A DNA stretch of 64,000 bases from Monocercomonoides exilis (GCA_001643675.2 LSRY02000009.1:691501-755500); one strand, 5' to 3'; numbered from the stretch's first letter, positions 31,836 through 43,676 are shown. Numbers and translations: made by a program. The notes: generated by a model from the letters alone, not told the origin.

Positions 31836-34800
31836 ATGTTATTCACATTTGTGTTATCCTATATAGTGCTCTCTTCTTATTCTGATGGACCAACTGAAAA
31901 GTTTGTTAAAAGTCAAGCAACAGGAGGAGATGGATCAGAAGGGCAACCATTTGGCTCAATTAATGATGCATATACTTCATTTACCGATCCAAATACGGAA
32001 GGTTTCGTCATAACAATAATTAAGGAAGAAGACGAAGCACCAAAGTTGAAACCAAATCCGATAACTTTAAGTATGGATTATCAAATTACAATTAAAGGTC
32101 AAATAACTGATGAACAGAATCCAGAGAAAATTTCAATTGATTGTTCATCAACTGTTGGAAATGATCTGTTAAAATGTGAGAAAACCGTTTCATTCGCGAG
32201 TTTGAAGTTCGTTTATAAAGCAACACTTGGAACTTCAACTGGCACATTATCATTAATTCATGCAGTTTCCACTGGGGACACTCCTGCAGTATTACCAGTG
32301 CTCTCAATAATTAGTTGTGAGTTTGATCGACCTACTGAAGAAACAAGTATTCATCTAGTAAAAGCGGATGCAGGAACTGTAAACATGGTTTCAGTTGTTT
32401 CCAACGACAATACTAAAACTGCAAAGTTTTCAGTTACACCCTTTTTGCTTGAAGGAGTTTCGTCTGTTTCAATGACAGGGTGTGGATTTGGAAAAATGGA
32501 ATCCAGTGCAAGTGCTGTCGTGATAATCAAAAATACAAAAAAAATTCAGGTTACGTTGGACACATGCACATTCACAGAATGCAAATCAACAGTAGCTGCA
32601 GCTAGTGAAACAAGCGGAGCACTTTATGTTGAAAGTGACGCAACAGATAGTGAATTCACAATTGGAAATACAGGAGCAACAACATTCACTTCATGCACCT
32701 GCGAACATGGCAAATCAGGAGCAATATATTTGAATATGAAAAATATTGCAGATGCAGAAAAATTGAAATGGCCCGGAACAGAAACTAATTTAGTTTTTAC
32801 AACTTGCACTATTGGAGCTGCAGATGCATCTAAAAATACATCTATATATTTGTACGTTCCAACAACTCTTCATGAAGGTATTGCAAATGCTATGAAAGCG
32901 AGTTTTGCTGCAAAATACGATCGAGTGGCACACAAAGATTATATAATGGCAAGAAAAACAGAAACAGAAAATATTGATCTTGTTTCAGAATATATTAATC
33001 CAGAACCAAAGCAGGTGAAAACTTTTTATGTCAAAAGTGGGGCAGCTGAAGGAGATGGATCAGATACAAAACCATGGGCCAACATAAAAGAAGCCTATGA
33101 TCATTTTACTGAAGCAAGCGAAGGAGGTTACTGCATTGAGATCATGAAAACTGATGGACAAGGTGAGGCATTGGTTGCAGAGGTGAATACATTTAACAAA
33201 GCAACAGGGGTGACAATTGAGGGGTATCTTGATAATGCTCAGTCTGAAAAGGCTGTGGAAGTTAATTGCGCATCTAGAAAAGGTACTGAAGGAAAAGACT
33301 TGTTCACGTGCAAGAAAGCTGTTTCATTCAAAAAGTTGAAAATGACGTTCCCATTGACATTTGAGAAAAAGGTAGCAGCAATGTCAAATGATGGAACATT
33401 GGCACTTATTCATGCTGATTCGGAATCAACATCTCTGGCCATTGACACTTGCGAATTTGTGAGAGCACCAAAGGAGACAGGAAAAGATTACATTGCTAAT
33501 ATTCACGTTGTGAATGTGGATGCTGGAGCTGTTTCAATGAACGATGTTAAATGTACTGGTGCAGAAGAATTGACATTTTCAGTCACACCATTCAAAGTTG
33601 AGGGAGTGACCTCTGTTTCATTAACCTTGCTGAACATTGAAAAGTTGAATTCCAAACAAAGTGCTGTGATGAAAGTTGTGGGAAAAGCTGATGAAGTTGT
33701 CACAGTTGTGATTGACAGATGCACATTTTCAAATTGCATTTCAAGTGATGAATCCACAGCAACAAGCGGAGCATTGCATGTTGAATGTGAAAACAAAGGG
33801 AGCAAATTTTCAGTGAAAGATAAAAGTGCAACATCATTTTCATCATGCAGTTGCACAAAAGGAAAATCAGGTGCTTTGTATCTGAAAATGGCAAATATTG
33901 AAAAAGCAAATCAACTGTCATGGCCCGAAACAAAAACTGATGATAATTTTAAATTCACTACTTGCACAGCAGGTGAAGGAGATAACGAAAAGAGTACAGG
34001 AATATATTTGGATGTGCCAGTTGCCCTTCATAAAGATATTGCAGACACAATGAAAGCGGGATTTGCAACAGGATATGTCCGAGGAACAAATGACTGGAAT
34101 ATTGTTGCCAACAGTGAAGATGGAGATGTTGACTTCACTTCAAAATACTTCAATCCAGCAATTGCATATGTGAAGAAAGATGGAAGTGGAAATGGAGAAA
34201 CATATGAAACTCCAATGGGAAGCATTATAAACGCGTATAACGGATTAGTGGCAAAGCCAAGCATCTCTGGATATGTCATCAAAGTTATCAAGGAAGAAGA
34301 TGATAAAAAGATTCTGAAAGCTGAAGCTGTAACATTCCTAAAAGAAGTTACGATTGTTGGTGTGACACAAGTTCAAGAAAAAGGTTCCGAAACGAAAAAA
34401 GAAGTTGAGGCAGAAGCCAGCCTTGATTGTGATGCCAAGAATGGAGGTGATTTATTCACATGCAAAAATAAAGTTGAGTTCAGGGGTGTTTCATTTTTGT
34501 ATCCGTTATCATTGGATAAACCTAAGAATTCAAATGATGATCCAGTTATTAATTCATTGATTGTTGCAGAAGGTGCAGATGCAAAGTTGAACATTGTGAA
34601 CTGCAAATTTGTCAAATCAAAAACAGAAACATCATCAAATGATGGTGAAGAAACAGTTGGAATCCATCTTGTGAAAGTGAGTGCAGGAACGTTGACAATG
34701 AACACTGTTGAATTCAAAGAAGCTAATGAAGTGAAATTCCAAAAGTCAATGTTTGTTATTAATGGTGCTTCTTCAGTCAAATTAGATAAAGTTGATATCG

Positions 34801-35438
34801 AGAAAGTGAGTGTGGTTGATGAGGCAGCAATTATCATGCAGGATGCCACTGATAAAGTTTCGAGTGTTAAAATAGAAGGACTGAGCATGAACGAGGTGAA
34901 ATCAGAAAAGGGATTGTCAGCAGGTGTTAAGATCAAGATGGTTGATAGTGGTTCAAATGTTGAAATGGGAAAAGATAAGAAATGTTCATTCAAATCGTGT
35001 GTTGCAACAGCAGGTAATGCAGGAGCAATTACCATTGAGATGAAAAAAGCAGTTGATCATTTGAAACTTCCGGGTGAAGGCAAGCTTGAGTTAGGTGACA
35101 ACAAAGGGAAAGATTCATCAGTTGCATCGTTGTGCATTATTGCTGAAGACTTTGATGACTTCTGCAAGAAGGAAGGTGCGTTTGAGTTTGCAAAGAATTA
35201 CAACGATGATAACAAAGGATGGATCGTGGGAGCAAAAGATGAAAAATCTGATCTTGAAGATGTGTATGAGAAATACTTGAAGAAAGAGGAGCCGAAAGAG
35301 GAGCCAGAACCTGAAAAGAAGAAGTCAAATGCAGGAACAATTGTTGCAATTGTTGTTCCTATTGTGGTTGTGGTGATTGTTGTGGTTGTGGTGATTATTG
35401 TAATTGTTGTAGTCAGGAAGAAGAGGTCTCGCAACTAA
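31836..35438 (+). CDS. three-repeat, membrane-anchored beta-helix-like surface protein
   Basis: 1200 codons, intact. A short hydrophobic signal peptide (MLFTFVLSYIVLSSYS) is followed by three tandem units of about 380 residues. Each opens with a VK..G.G.....P...I..AY motif (KFVKSQATGGDGSEGQPFGS; FYVKSGAAEGDGSDTKPWAN; AYVKKDGSGNGETYETPMGS) and contains Cys-bearing strands such as FTECKS, TFTSCTCEHGKSGAIYL and FSSCSCTKGKSGALYL. Near the C-terminus an EEPKEEPEPEKKK linker precedes a ~27-residue transmembrane helix of Val/Ile (nt ~35335-35415) and a basic tail VRKKRSRN. This is a classic type I surface-protein layout. Ligand unknown. All Gln are CAA/CAG. The gene ends at TAA with AATAATAAAA about 40 nt downstream as a possible polyadenylation signal. 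If TAA is Gln the frame extends to TGA at 35556. Confidence 0.85.
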   Translation: MLFTFVLSYIVLSSYSDGPTEKFVKSQATGGDGSEGQPFGSINDAYTSFTDPNTEGFVITIIKEEDEAPKLKPNPITLSMDYQITIKGQITDEQNPEKISIDCSSTVGNDLLKCEKTVSFASLKFVYKATLGTSTGTLSLIHAVSTGDTPAVLPVLSIISCEFDRPTEETSIHLVKADAGTVNMVSVVSNDNTKTAKFSVTPFLLEGVSSVSMTGCGFGKMESSASAVVIIKNTKKIQVTLDTCTFTECKSTVAAASETSGALYVESDATDSEFTIGNTGATTFTSCTCEHGKSGAIYLNMKNIADAEKLKWPGTETNLVFTTCTIGAADASKNTSIYLYVPTTLHEGIANAMKASFAAKYDRVAHKDYIMARKTETENIDLVSEYINPEPKQVKTFYVKSGAAEGDGSDTKPWANIKEAYDHFTEASEGGYCIEIMKTDGQGEALVAEVNTFNKATGVTIEGYLDNAQSEKAVEVNCASRKGTEGKDLFTCKKAVSFKKLKMTFPLTFEKKVAAMSNDGTLALIHADSESTSLAIDTCEFVRAPKETGKDYIANIHVVNVDAGAVSMNDVKCTGAEELTFSVTPFKVEGVTSVSLTLLNIEKLNSKQSAVMKVVGKADEVVTVVIDRCTFSNCISSDESTATSGALHVECENKGSKFSVKDKSATSFSSCSCTKGKSGALYLKMANIEKANQLSWPETKTDDNFKFTTCTAGEGDNEKSTGIYLDVPVALHKDIADTMKAGFATGYVRGTNDWNIVANSEDGDVDFTSKYFNPAIAYVKKDGSGNGETYETPMGSIINAYNGLVAKPSISGYVIKVIKEEDDKKILKAEAVTFLKEVTIVGVTQVQEKGSETKKEVEAEASLDCDAKNGGDLFTCKNKVEFRGVSFLYPLSLDKPKNSNDDPVINSLIVAEGADAKLNIVNCKFVKSKTETSSNDGEETVGIHLVKVSAGTLTMNTVEFKEANEVKFQKSMFVINGASSVKLDKVDIEKVSVVDEAAIIMQDATDKVSSVKIEGLSMNEVKSEKGLSAGVKIKMVDSGSNVEMGKDKKCSFKSCVATAGNAGAITIEMKKAVDHLKLPGEGKLELGDNKGKDSSVASLCIIAEDFDDFCKKEGAFEFAKNYNDDNKGWIVGAKDEKSDLEDVYEKYLKKEEPKEEPEPEKKKSNAGTIVAIVVPIVVVVIVVVVVIIVIVVVRKKRSRN

Positions 35439-35559
35439 AAAAAAAGAAAAGTCAGAACATTAATTGTTGCTGATCCACAATAATAAAAAAGTTTAAAGAT
35501 TATATTTTCATTTTCCTTTTTTTTTAATTAAGTTAAACCCGTGATGCTGATGTTTTGAT

Positions 35560-36048
35560 TTTTATTAAGCTTGTTTGTTGATTACAAACATGCAATCTTC
35601 TATCTATTTCCTTCTTTTCTTTTCTTTTCTTTTCCTTTATCTTTTCATAATAAAGTTTTATTGATTTTTATTTTGTGGCACAATGCCATACACTATCATC
35701 ATCATCCAGGCTGTTATCAGTCTTTGATGAATATATTAGCTAAAGTTTTCAATAATTTTTTATTATTTGAAATCCTTTTTGACTTATCGTGCATTTGTCG
35801 TTCAATGAAAAAGTTTGTGCTTTTCAAATAAACTTTTCACCATTGTTGATAAATATTAATGAATATAGAAAAACATTATTGCGATAAATTTTTTTTGAAG
35901 AAATATTAAATTTGATAATTGTTTATTGAAAATATATAGAATTAATTTCAAAAATAGATGTTCATTAATGATGAAAAAAAGTTATCAATTTGTTGCATTC
36001 GAAAATAATGTAAAAAACTGTTTTGTGAAAAGAGCAAATGATTTTTAA
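35560..36048. other. AT-rich spacer
   Basis: Nothing supportable beyond short AT-rich frames. Confidence 0.3.
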
Positions 36049-36050
36049 TA

Positions 36051-37371
36051 CAGTCTGTCCCAAAAAAATGTTGATCAGTCCTTTTTTAATGTCGATCATA
36101 CCATCAACAATATTTGAAATGCCACCCAATATTGAAAATCGTTATTATTTCTGTGAGTATTTTTGTGATGAATTTTGCCTTTGTAGAGTTGTACGTGTTT
36201 ATAACTTGCTCAGAAATTAATTAGAATTAATATGCCACCTGATATGGTTAGTTTTATGTTCTCTTTAACTAATAATTTTGTTATTAATTAAGTTTTTTTC
36301 AATTTTTATCGAATAATGCAGTATGAGACAAATTAAAAATAAAAAAGTCAACAAGGAATTTATGGATACGAGATTTATTTCGAAACGAAGTCTAATATTC
36401 TGCAAAAAATGAAAATATGAAACTGACCTTTCTCGCAACTCTGCGAAAGGAATGTTCATTTATAATTAATTATTTTTTAATTCTCTTCCAACATTTGACG
36501 ATTAATTTGCATTTTCACATTTTTTTATGTGAATATCCGTATGTAATATTGTTGTAATTGCATTTTTGTGAGAACTTTATTTTGCTGGATCAAAGCGTTT
36601 ATTGTTTTTATAGACCGTTGATAAGTTGAAATACTTTCTGTTAATATATATTCATGCTTTTTTTAGGATTATTTCTTCGCTATAAAGTTTTTTGTTTTAT
36701 GTATATGTTTTCATGCAATTAACATCTTTTTAAAAAAGAATAAAACTTATATGTTGTGTTTATTTATATAAATAAAGAATTTATCCATAAAACAATGTTC
36801 TTATAAATACACGATCGTATTTTTATCAAGAATATATTTATCATTTCGTTTTTCTCAACAAATTCATTTGAGGTCAATTAGAAAAATCAAATCACAAGAA
36901 ATCAATTGTATTAATAAAATCTTATGCGAAAATATGTGATTTGTTTGTTCAAAAGGATGTCAATACAAATCAAAACGATAAATAACAATATTTACTCAGT
37001 TCATTTCAATGAACTTTCCACAAGTCAAATAAAAACAAAAACTGCTTCAGAAACAAAATTTCCATTCAAAAAAATCGGAATTCTTCAAAATCATTCTCTT
37101 ATAAGGCATCAATCGAGTGAAATTAACAATGCTGTAAATGAAAGTTGAAAAACAATATATGAAGCAGAAGAATAGGTAATACACAAACAACAAACACCAT
37201 AAATTATGTCTACACCAAAAAAATAGCAAAAACTCAATGTTACAACCTAAAGAATGGATAAAAATTAACAGTTAAGCTCAAAAATGAAAAATATGGCACA
37301 ATTTGTTTTTAATTAGCATGGTATGATCGACATTAAAAAAGGACAGATCAACATTTTTTTGGGACAGACTG
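36051..37371. mobile_element. mariner-like TIR element (non-autonomous)
   Basis: Left end CAGTCTGTCCCAAAAAAATG. The right end is its reverse complement, and about 60 bp of TIR is shared, including ATGTTGATC and TCGATCATACCATC. TA flanks both ends (36049-36050 and 37372-37373). CAGT ends plus TA duplication are typical of mariner. The ~1.3-kb interior has no recognisable transposase; one 74-codon frame (36924-37148) is unassigned. Confidence 0.7.
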
Positions 37372-37862
37372 TACAGTTTTATTTGCATAATTGTGATTTG
37401 ATTGCCAACTTTATTTGTTTGAGTATTTCTTCTTTCTTCATATTCTTTCGGTGAGTCACTTGTTCATATCAAACTATTAAACAACTTTGTTTTTGAAAAA
37501 ACAGACAAAACACTTTGATTTCAAATTGAAAGCAATCGTATGTAGGGATAAAAAATGAATATTTTAGGAAACTTGCATCCATACTTAATGCGATCAAAGT
37601 TGACTGACAATTCACAAAGGATTCGTAATTTATCCATTCACGATGCTTGCAATATTTAATTTTTATTCTCTTTTATTTTTCATTTTTTGATAATAATGCA
37701 TGTCTCAAAAAACTGAAACAACTATTTGGCTCAAACTGTTTTGTTTCAAAATAAGCCATATTTTTCCGAAAGCGTTTATTGACAAATCACACACGTCCAT
37801 TGCTGCCCTTTTAACAAGTAAGTTGTCTCACAGTTAATTGCTCCGGCAGTTTTTGAGTCCCT

Positions 37863-38336
37863 TCACACACACCAAGTGAACGAATTCTCCCAATTGTCTG
37901 TCTGATTCTGTCTCTCTGGTTTCGATGGATTCACCTCACTCCCGCTGATTGCAACATTCTCAGACAGATAGCACCTGACAAATGAGGTGTTCGAGGCTGA
38001 CAAGGAAGATGAGGGGCTGTTCAGTGAGGGGACAATGCCCCCATCATAAACATCCCACACTGACACAAATTCACATCCACTCATCAGAAATGAGGTTTGG
38101 CTCAGCCCTTCACCCAATTGTCCTGTTTTCTGTGGATTTGTGGAGATGTTGAAGAAGGTCAGCTGGGTGAGAGATACAAGGCGTGTCAGGGGATGCGCCA
38201 GAAACGGGGCTGAAGACATACAAAAAGATGAGAAATCCGACTCACTCACCAATACACTCCCTCCTCCTCCACTTTCTTCTTCACTTTCTTCTCCTTTTCT
38301 GCCCCATCCTCCCTTCTCCTCCAAACAACCTCCCAA
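37863..38336 (-). pseudogene. beta-helix surface protein fragment (oxymonad family)
   Basis: The minus strand reads LTRLVSLTQLTFFNISTNPQ, FLMSGCEFVSVWDVYDGGIV, PSLNSPSSSLSASNTSFVRC and NQTDNWENSFTWC. The DVYDGGI(V)PSLNSP...SLSASNTSF stretch is a hallmark segment of oxymonad pectin-lyase-like proteins. A TGA at 37863 interrupts, but protein-like sequence (DSKTAGAINCETTYLLKGQQ) continues in the same frame, so the copy is decayed. Its 5' side ends just before the MITE at 38380. Confidence 0.6.
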
Positions 38337-38379
38337 AATTCAATTCTTCTTCTATTCTTATCCAGCTCAATGAAATATA

Positions 38380-39379
38380 GGGTGATTTATAAACCCGAAT
38401 ATTTTTATAAACCCGGTTATTTTTTTTGTTCGTTGAAACAGAATAAATAGATTATAAAAATTAAAAAGGTAAAAATTTATATGTTTATTTTACTATTTCA
38501 TGGCAGCACTAAATTTTTTTTGTTTCAATTTTAGTTTTTGATGAAGATCTGAGGAATTTTTAATTTATTTTCGATCATTTGTTTTGCTTGTTTTTAACCA
38601 ACTCTCTTTTTCTGTCAATTTTTAAGTATAATGTCATAAAACATACATAACGAAGTTTTATTATTCGAAATGTTTTATGTTTTTATCTATTTTTTCTATT
38701 GTTTTTCACATTTCATCATTTTTGTCAAAAAATATAAAAAAATGAAAATTTTGAGATAAACAATATTTTTTACATATTAAAAATGATGTGCATGAAAAGA
38801 AAAAGATTTGTATAAAGTATTTACCGTGTCAAAAATTTGTGAAATGTTGTTGCTTTCATTACACAAATCAATTTATGAAAATGATAAAAATGCTTATTTC
38901 ATATTAAACAAAACTTAAAATGACTAATTATTAAGAATACCAATGCATTATTATCTTATTTATACGTTATTGTTACATATAAATCTTGATATCAAAAAAA
39001 AACATAGATATTTTCATATTTTCATATTTTTAGACAAAAATGATGAAATGTGAAAAACAATAGAAAAAATAGATAAAAACATAAAACATTTCGAATAATA
39101 AAACTTCGTTATGTATGTTTTATGACATTATACTTAAAAATTGACAGAAAAAGAGAGTTGGTTAAAAACAAGCAAAACAAATGATCGAAAATAAATTAAA
39201 AATTCCTCAGATCTTCATCAAAAACTAAAATTGAAACAAAAAAAATTTAGTGCTGCCATGAAATAGTAAAATAAACATATAAATTTTTACCTTTTTAATT
39301 TTTATAATCTATTTATTCTGTTTCAACGAACAAAAAAAATAACCGGGTTTATAAAAATGTTCGGGTTTATAAATCACCC
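38380..39379. mobile_element. 1-kb palindromic MITE related to the pogo-type transposon
   Basis: Ends GGGTGATTTATAAACCCGAA match the TIRs of the transposon at 23991-26276. Near-perfect inverted arms of about 370 bp (38380-38750 with 39010-39379) enclose an AT-rich centre. There is no coding capacity. It is probably mobilised in trans by a pogo-type transposase. Confidence 0.85.
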
Positions 39380-40190
39380 CATCTCAATAACCCTGGAAAT
39401 TAATTCATTTATTCTGTCTCTTTTGCTAGTCATTTTAATTTTCTTTGGATAATTGAGCATTTTTAATTAAATTAAAGAGGTTAGCAATGATCGAATAAAG
39501 CTATCAACATAAAATGTTGAGAAATGCTCTTCTTTTTCTCACTTTTTTTGGCATTTCACAAATTTCTTGCTCCTGTTTTTTGAAAAAGAAAACAGCTAAT
39601 ATTTAAATGATAAAATTAGTGAATGATGAAAAACTATCATATGGTTAGTTATTTTTCATGGTATAAAAAGAAAAATCAAGTCTTTTCAAAAAATATTTTC
39701 ATTAAGGGACTGGTTGATTGGAAAAATAAAAGTGATGAATGTATAAACACTTTTTTTTAATAAAATTAAAATTAAATATTTGTTGTTTTGAATTAAATTA
39801 TAATCATTATTATTATTATTTTCATATTTTCAAAAGAATTTTGAAAAAATATCCAAAAAATGTTGAAAATTCAGCATACAACCAAAACACTCGTTCTATC
39901 TTCTATAAAACATGATGCAAATGGCACTCTGCAGATAGCAAATCAATTTTTTTAAACAATAGTATGTTCAATAATGTTCTTGGAAAGAAATTTGAAATAG
40001 ACACTGAAATACAAAATTCTTGGTTTAAAACAAACATTTTTCAATTATGAACTGAGAAAAATATTATTGTAATACAAGATATTTGTCAACTAAACAACTG
40101 TTTGTTGTTGATTTTTGTTTTAAACAGCAATTTAATTCTCAAAACAAGTTGTATTGATCAATTGATCAAAGTTAAAGAAAAAAATAACAA
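39380..40190. other. AT-rich spacer
   Basis: No gene or repeat structure recognised. Confidence 0.3.
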
Positions 40191-40197
40191 GAAAATA

Positions 40198-41304
40198 TTA
40201 CTGAAAAGAAAGAAATTCCTGTATTTCTGTTTCTAATCTTTCAAAATGTTTTGCTGCATAGCCACCTTCATTCTTCTCCATCATCTTCCTCATTGGAATC
40301 GCCTTCTTTGAAATCTGAGTTCGTCTTTGGAAGCGTTGCTTCTTTTCCATGTTGACTCCACCAACGCCACTTGCATTTGTGATCTTGCTGGGAGCAGAAG
40401 GGCGTGTGACTCTCGACCACTGCACCCTCTCCTCTTCATCCTTATCGCATCCGTCTCTGCATCCACTTCAGCTAAACTTGAATCCCTCTCAGTCTCCTCC
40501 TCTTTACTCGCTTGCAATTCCCTCGTGGCCATCTGCCCACCTGCTCTGGATGGCTCCACTTCTCTGGCTGGCTTGGCTGCCACAGATCAAAGAACAATAA
40601 TCGTTTTTCACTCTTCCAATAACACCAATATTGTGTGTTCAGAGAAATAAGAGGATTATGCTTGTGTTTATTTGTTGCGTAAGCGAAGAATCGACCAAGG
40701 GTGGATCCGATATTCAGTGCCTCGAATGATACAAATCGCCACTGCGCATATCCTCCTGCATCCTCACACAGCGCATCTGCTCCCACACAGCCAGCAAAGG
40801 CGATGGTCTCTTCATTGACTGCTTCCGCCCTGTTGGTGCCCTTCCCATCTTCTTCTCCATCATCAACCTCCGCTTTTCATTGAACTAATCCTTCGCGGAA
40901 AAGTACCTTTTTCTCCGCTGCTCTAACACTCTATATCAAATTAATGGAATTATCCTTTCCATCATCGTTACAAAGACCTCTTTCGCAAAAATCTCCTTCG
41001 TCTACAGCTTTGAATTCTCCCGTTCCGGCTCCCTTCGAAGTCAATATCCTCCCCTTTATCATTTTCTTTTGCATTCAACAGATTTTCACTTGCAAGGACA
41101 CTGGCTCCTCTGTCCGCCAGAGTGGCTAACCGCTGTCCCCTGCGCCTTCCTCTCCACAGTCGTACACCACATCTCCCCTTCCATCGACAACATCCTCTGG
41201 ATCTGCTGCTCCTCCTTCTTCGAGGCTCTGACCTCCCTTGCAAACATCCGAGTAGAGTTTGTCTCGGGGAGTTTTGTCTCCGTTCTTTTGAACACTATCA
41301 GTTA
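40198..41304 (-). CDS. 3' exons of the long minus-strand gene
   Basis: The minus strand reads, across several frames: DDTAIEKCICS-TAA-LIVFKRTETKLPETNSTR, VRASKKEEQQIQRMLSMEGE, LASENLLNAKENDKGEDIDF, EVDAETDAIRMKRRG, then NASGVGGVNMEKKQRFQRRT and MRKMMEKNEGGYAAKHFERL before TAA at 40198. Frame switches are consistent with several very short introns. Helical and charged; no named domain. Composition is distinctly less AT-rich than the flanks. The gene end is uncertain because the sequence becomes AT-rich right after the TAA. Confidence 0.4.
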
Positions 41305-41332
41305 GCTACAGATGCATTTTTCAATGGCTGTA

Positions 41333-42098
41333 TCATCCTTAAAGTTATTCCTCCCTCTATTCCTCCCTTCGCATTCCCCCTCTTTTCTCTTTCTTTCCAA
41401 CCTTCTCTTCTTCCTTCTCTCTCATCCTCCTTGCCCAGATCTCATCCTCTCTGACTTCCAGTCCTTTTATTCCTTTCTCAGCTAACCTCAGCTCCTGAGG
41501 ATATTTCTGTTTGCAATCCAAAATCCCTTCTTCTTCATAGCACACAAGCTTCTCAATGCACCATCCATCAACAGGCAGAAGCAATACGTTGTCTTCCGTT
41601 GTGCTTCTCCGCCGGCATGTCTCAGCACATCCGACCCAGTGGTGGAGAAGAGAAGGAAGGTAGAAATGGAGCGAGCACTGTATATCTTGAAGAACAGAAG
41701 AAGAAGAGGAAGACGAAGAAGAAGAAGAATCTTCTATGCTTATTTGCTGTGTCTGTAAGTATTCTTTGCTTTTCTCAAGATATTCGTCAAGCAGTAAGTT
41801 TTTCTGCAAAGGAGCTAAAGCAAAAGCGGAATCAATTCTCAAATCAAACATCCAAAAACGCCTTCGCATTTTCACTTCGCTTTTGCTCAGAATGTTTTCG
41901 TTCTTTTGAAATACAACTCTCTTCTTCATCTTCTCCTTTTGTTGTTCTTTTGAAAATGACAAAGTTTTCTGAAATTTCATCTTCTCCTTCTTCAACAGTC
42001 AAAAATGAATTTTTATTCAGAAGCGCATATGCAAAACTTCCAAATGGAAAAACTTGCCTAAAAAGATACAGAACATATCGAATTTGAAAAACCTTCAT
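41333..42098 (-). CDS. coiled-coil exons of the long minus-strand gene
   Basis: The upstream frame reads SFAYALLNKNSFLTVEEGED and KHSEQKRSENAKAFLD. A 46-nt intron (41804-41849; GTTTGA...TTTGCAG) then joins it in phase to KNLLLDEYLEKSKEYLQTQQ, a Ser run, LQDIQCSLHFYLPSLLHHWV, VLLLPVDGWCIEKLVCYEEE and a basic coiled coil. At the end the frame passes TAG and two TAA as MRREE-Q-REE-Q-L-Q-G before TGA at 41333, a repeat-like continuation that favours Gln. Function unknown. Confidence 0.45.
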
Positions 42099-42862
42099 TC
42101 ACCAAACAATAAGAGGAGATTCAACATTCTCCTTCATCCACACCTTCCTCTGCTTCACTCCGCTTTTGAAGTTCGATTCGCTTCTTTCAATCTTCTTATT
42201 CTTCTGATACGAAACAAACTCTTCTTTCTTTTTCTCAACCTGCTCCAGTGCCTTCTTCTGCTCATCTTCTAGCTTTGACCGCTTTTTCTTTGAGTTTTCT
42301 TTCTCTTCTTCCAGAAGCTCCTCTCTATCATTCTCTGCGTCTTCCTTCTCCTTCTTCTCCATCTTCTGCTGTATCGCTTTCTCCTCTTCAATTCTGTCGA
42401 TGCGGCTTGGAATGGCTGACAATTTTGGCTCAGGAAAGCACAGTGAAGAAGTCGGAACGGACGGTGTGAGGCAGAAGAAAGCGAAGAAGGAAGAGAGGAA
42501 GAAGGAACAGGATGCCACATTTGATGGGTGAAAGTCGGGGTATTGGTGGAAAAAGGAGATAAAGAGCACGTTGAAAGAGGAGGCGAAAGTGATAATGGTG
42601 AAGAAGGCAAAGCATTGACAATCTGATTGTTATCAGATGAAATTGGTGTGGATGACGAAGAAGGAGATAAGATGATGATAAAGATAAGGAAGAAAAAGAG
42701 AAAGATGCTGCTGGAGTTTGCTGGGGTGTTGACTGAAGAGTCTGATTTGGTCCATTTAACGTTGTGTTAACAGCATTTTGATGGTAAAAAGGCAAGCTTA
42801 TAATTCTTTCTGCTTCTCTTTCTCTTTCTTCTCTCAGCTTCTTTTCTTTTATTCGCCTCAAT
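42099..42862 (-). CDS. charged coiled-coil / Ser-Pro exons of the long minus-strand gene
   Basis: It begins after a 45-nt intron (42863-42907, GTGAAAGG...CGAAAG) with RRIKEKKLREEREREAERII, then a Ser/Thr/Pro/Gln linker (NTTLNGPNQTLQSTPQQTPA; LPSSPLSLSPPLSTCSLSPF in a second frame). Next is a long helix, IPSRIDRIEEEKAIQQKMEK and KKKRSKLEDEQKKALEQVEK, ending VKQRKVWMKENVESPL before TGA 42099. Likely a structural or chromatin-associated coiled-coil protein; not identifiable. Confidence 0.45.
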
Positions 42863-42905
42863 CTTTCGTCAAATTACATTCTCGCCTTCGTTTATTGCTC
42901 CTTTC

Positions 42906-43676
42906 ACGCTATCCCATCTTTCACTTCCTCCTCAAACAACTTGTCATCTAAAAGCGCAATGTGACAAACAATTATCAGAGTCTGCATCCTTTCGCTTATC
43001 AGCGACGAATACAGCGAAAGAAAATCTGTATTCTTTTTCTCCTCTTTCCTCCTCTTCATCCCTTCCAGCGTCGCAAGAAGGCTGCTTCGTGGAGCCTTTG
43101 TGGGTTTTCTGGCACTTTGTGGAGAAATAAATGAAGAAATCCGAGGGGAAGATGAAGCAGATGCCTGTGATTGAGAAATAGATGAGGTTAATGCTTTGTT
43201 TGTAGTTGTTTTCTTTAACCAGAAGAAATAATCTTCGTCTTCTTGGAATAGAACCATGTCATCTTTGCTGCATTTCTTCCCTTTCGCTGTCATTTTGGAT
43301 TCATCCTTTGGATCCCGGAAAACCGTCTTGCTACTCCGAGACGAGGAAGAAGAGGTTGAAGAAGAAGAAGATGATGATGATAAAATCACTGAAGACGTAT
43401 CACAAGCGCACATGCTTTCTTCAAGCTGATTTCGATACTTTTGACTAGCTGCCATATAGCACTCTCATCTCGCTTTTCCTTCTCTCTTCGTTCTCTTCGT
43501 ACTCCACAGAAAATAGTCCATCTCCTCTTTAGCACCTTCTCATTGAATTCGCATTGCCCACCTCTGCTTATCTTCATTGTGAAATGAAACCCAAATAGTC
43601 TTTGTATGTCACTAATTTTCCATATAACAGCCATTTCAGCAGGAAGGAATAACAAGAGATGTTCTGCCTTAATCAA
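42906..43676 (-). CDS. central exons of the long minus-strand gene
   Basis: Frame 1 (43676-about 43440): AEMAVIWKISDIQRLFGFHF, FNEKVLKRRWTIFCGVRRER. Frame 2 (43455-42906): KYRNQLEESMCACDTSSVIL, a Ser tract, VFRDPKDESKMTAKGKKCSK, EDEDYFFWLKKTTTNKALTS, RSSLLATLEGMKRRKEEKKN, LISERMQTLIIVCHIALLDD, KLFEEEVKDGIA at the splice donor. The ordered parts look globular-helical. I do not recognise a family. Confidence 0.45.
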
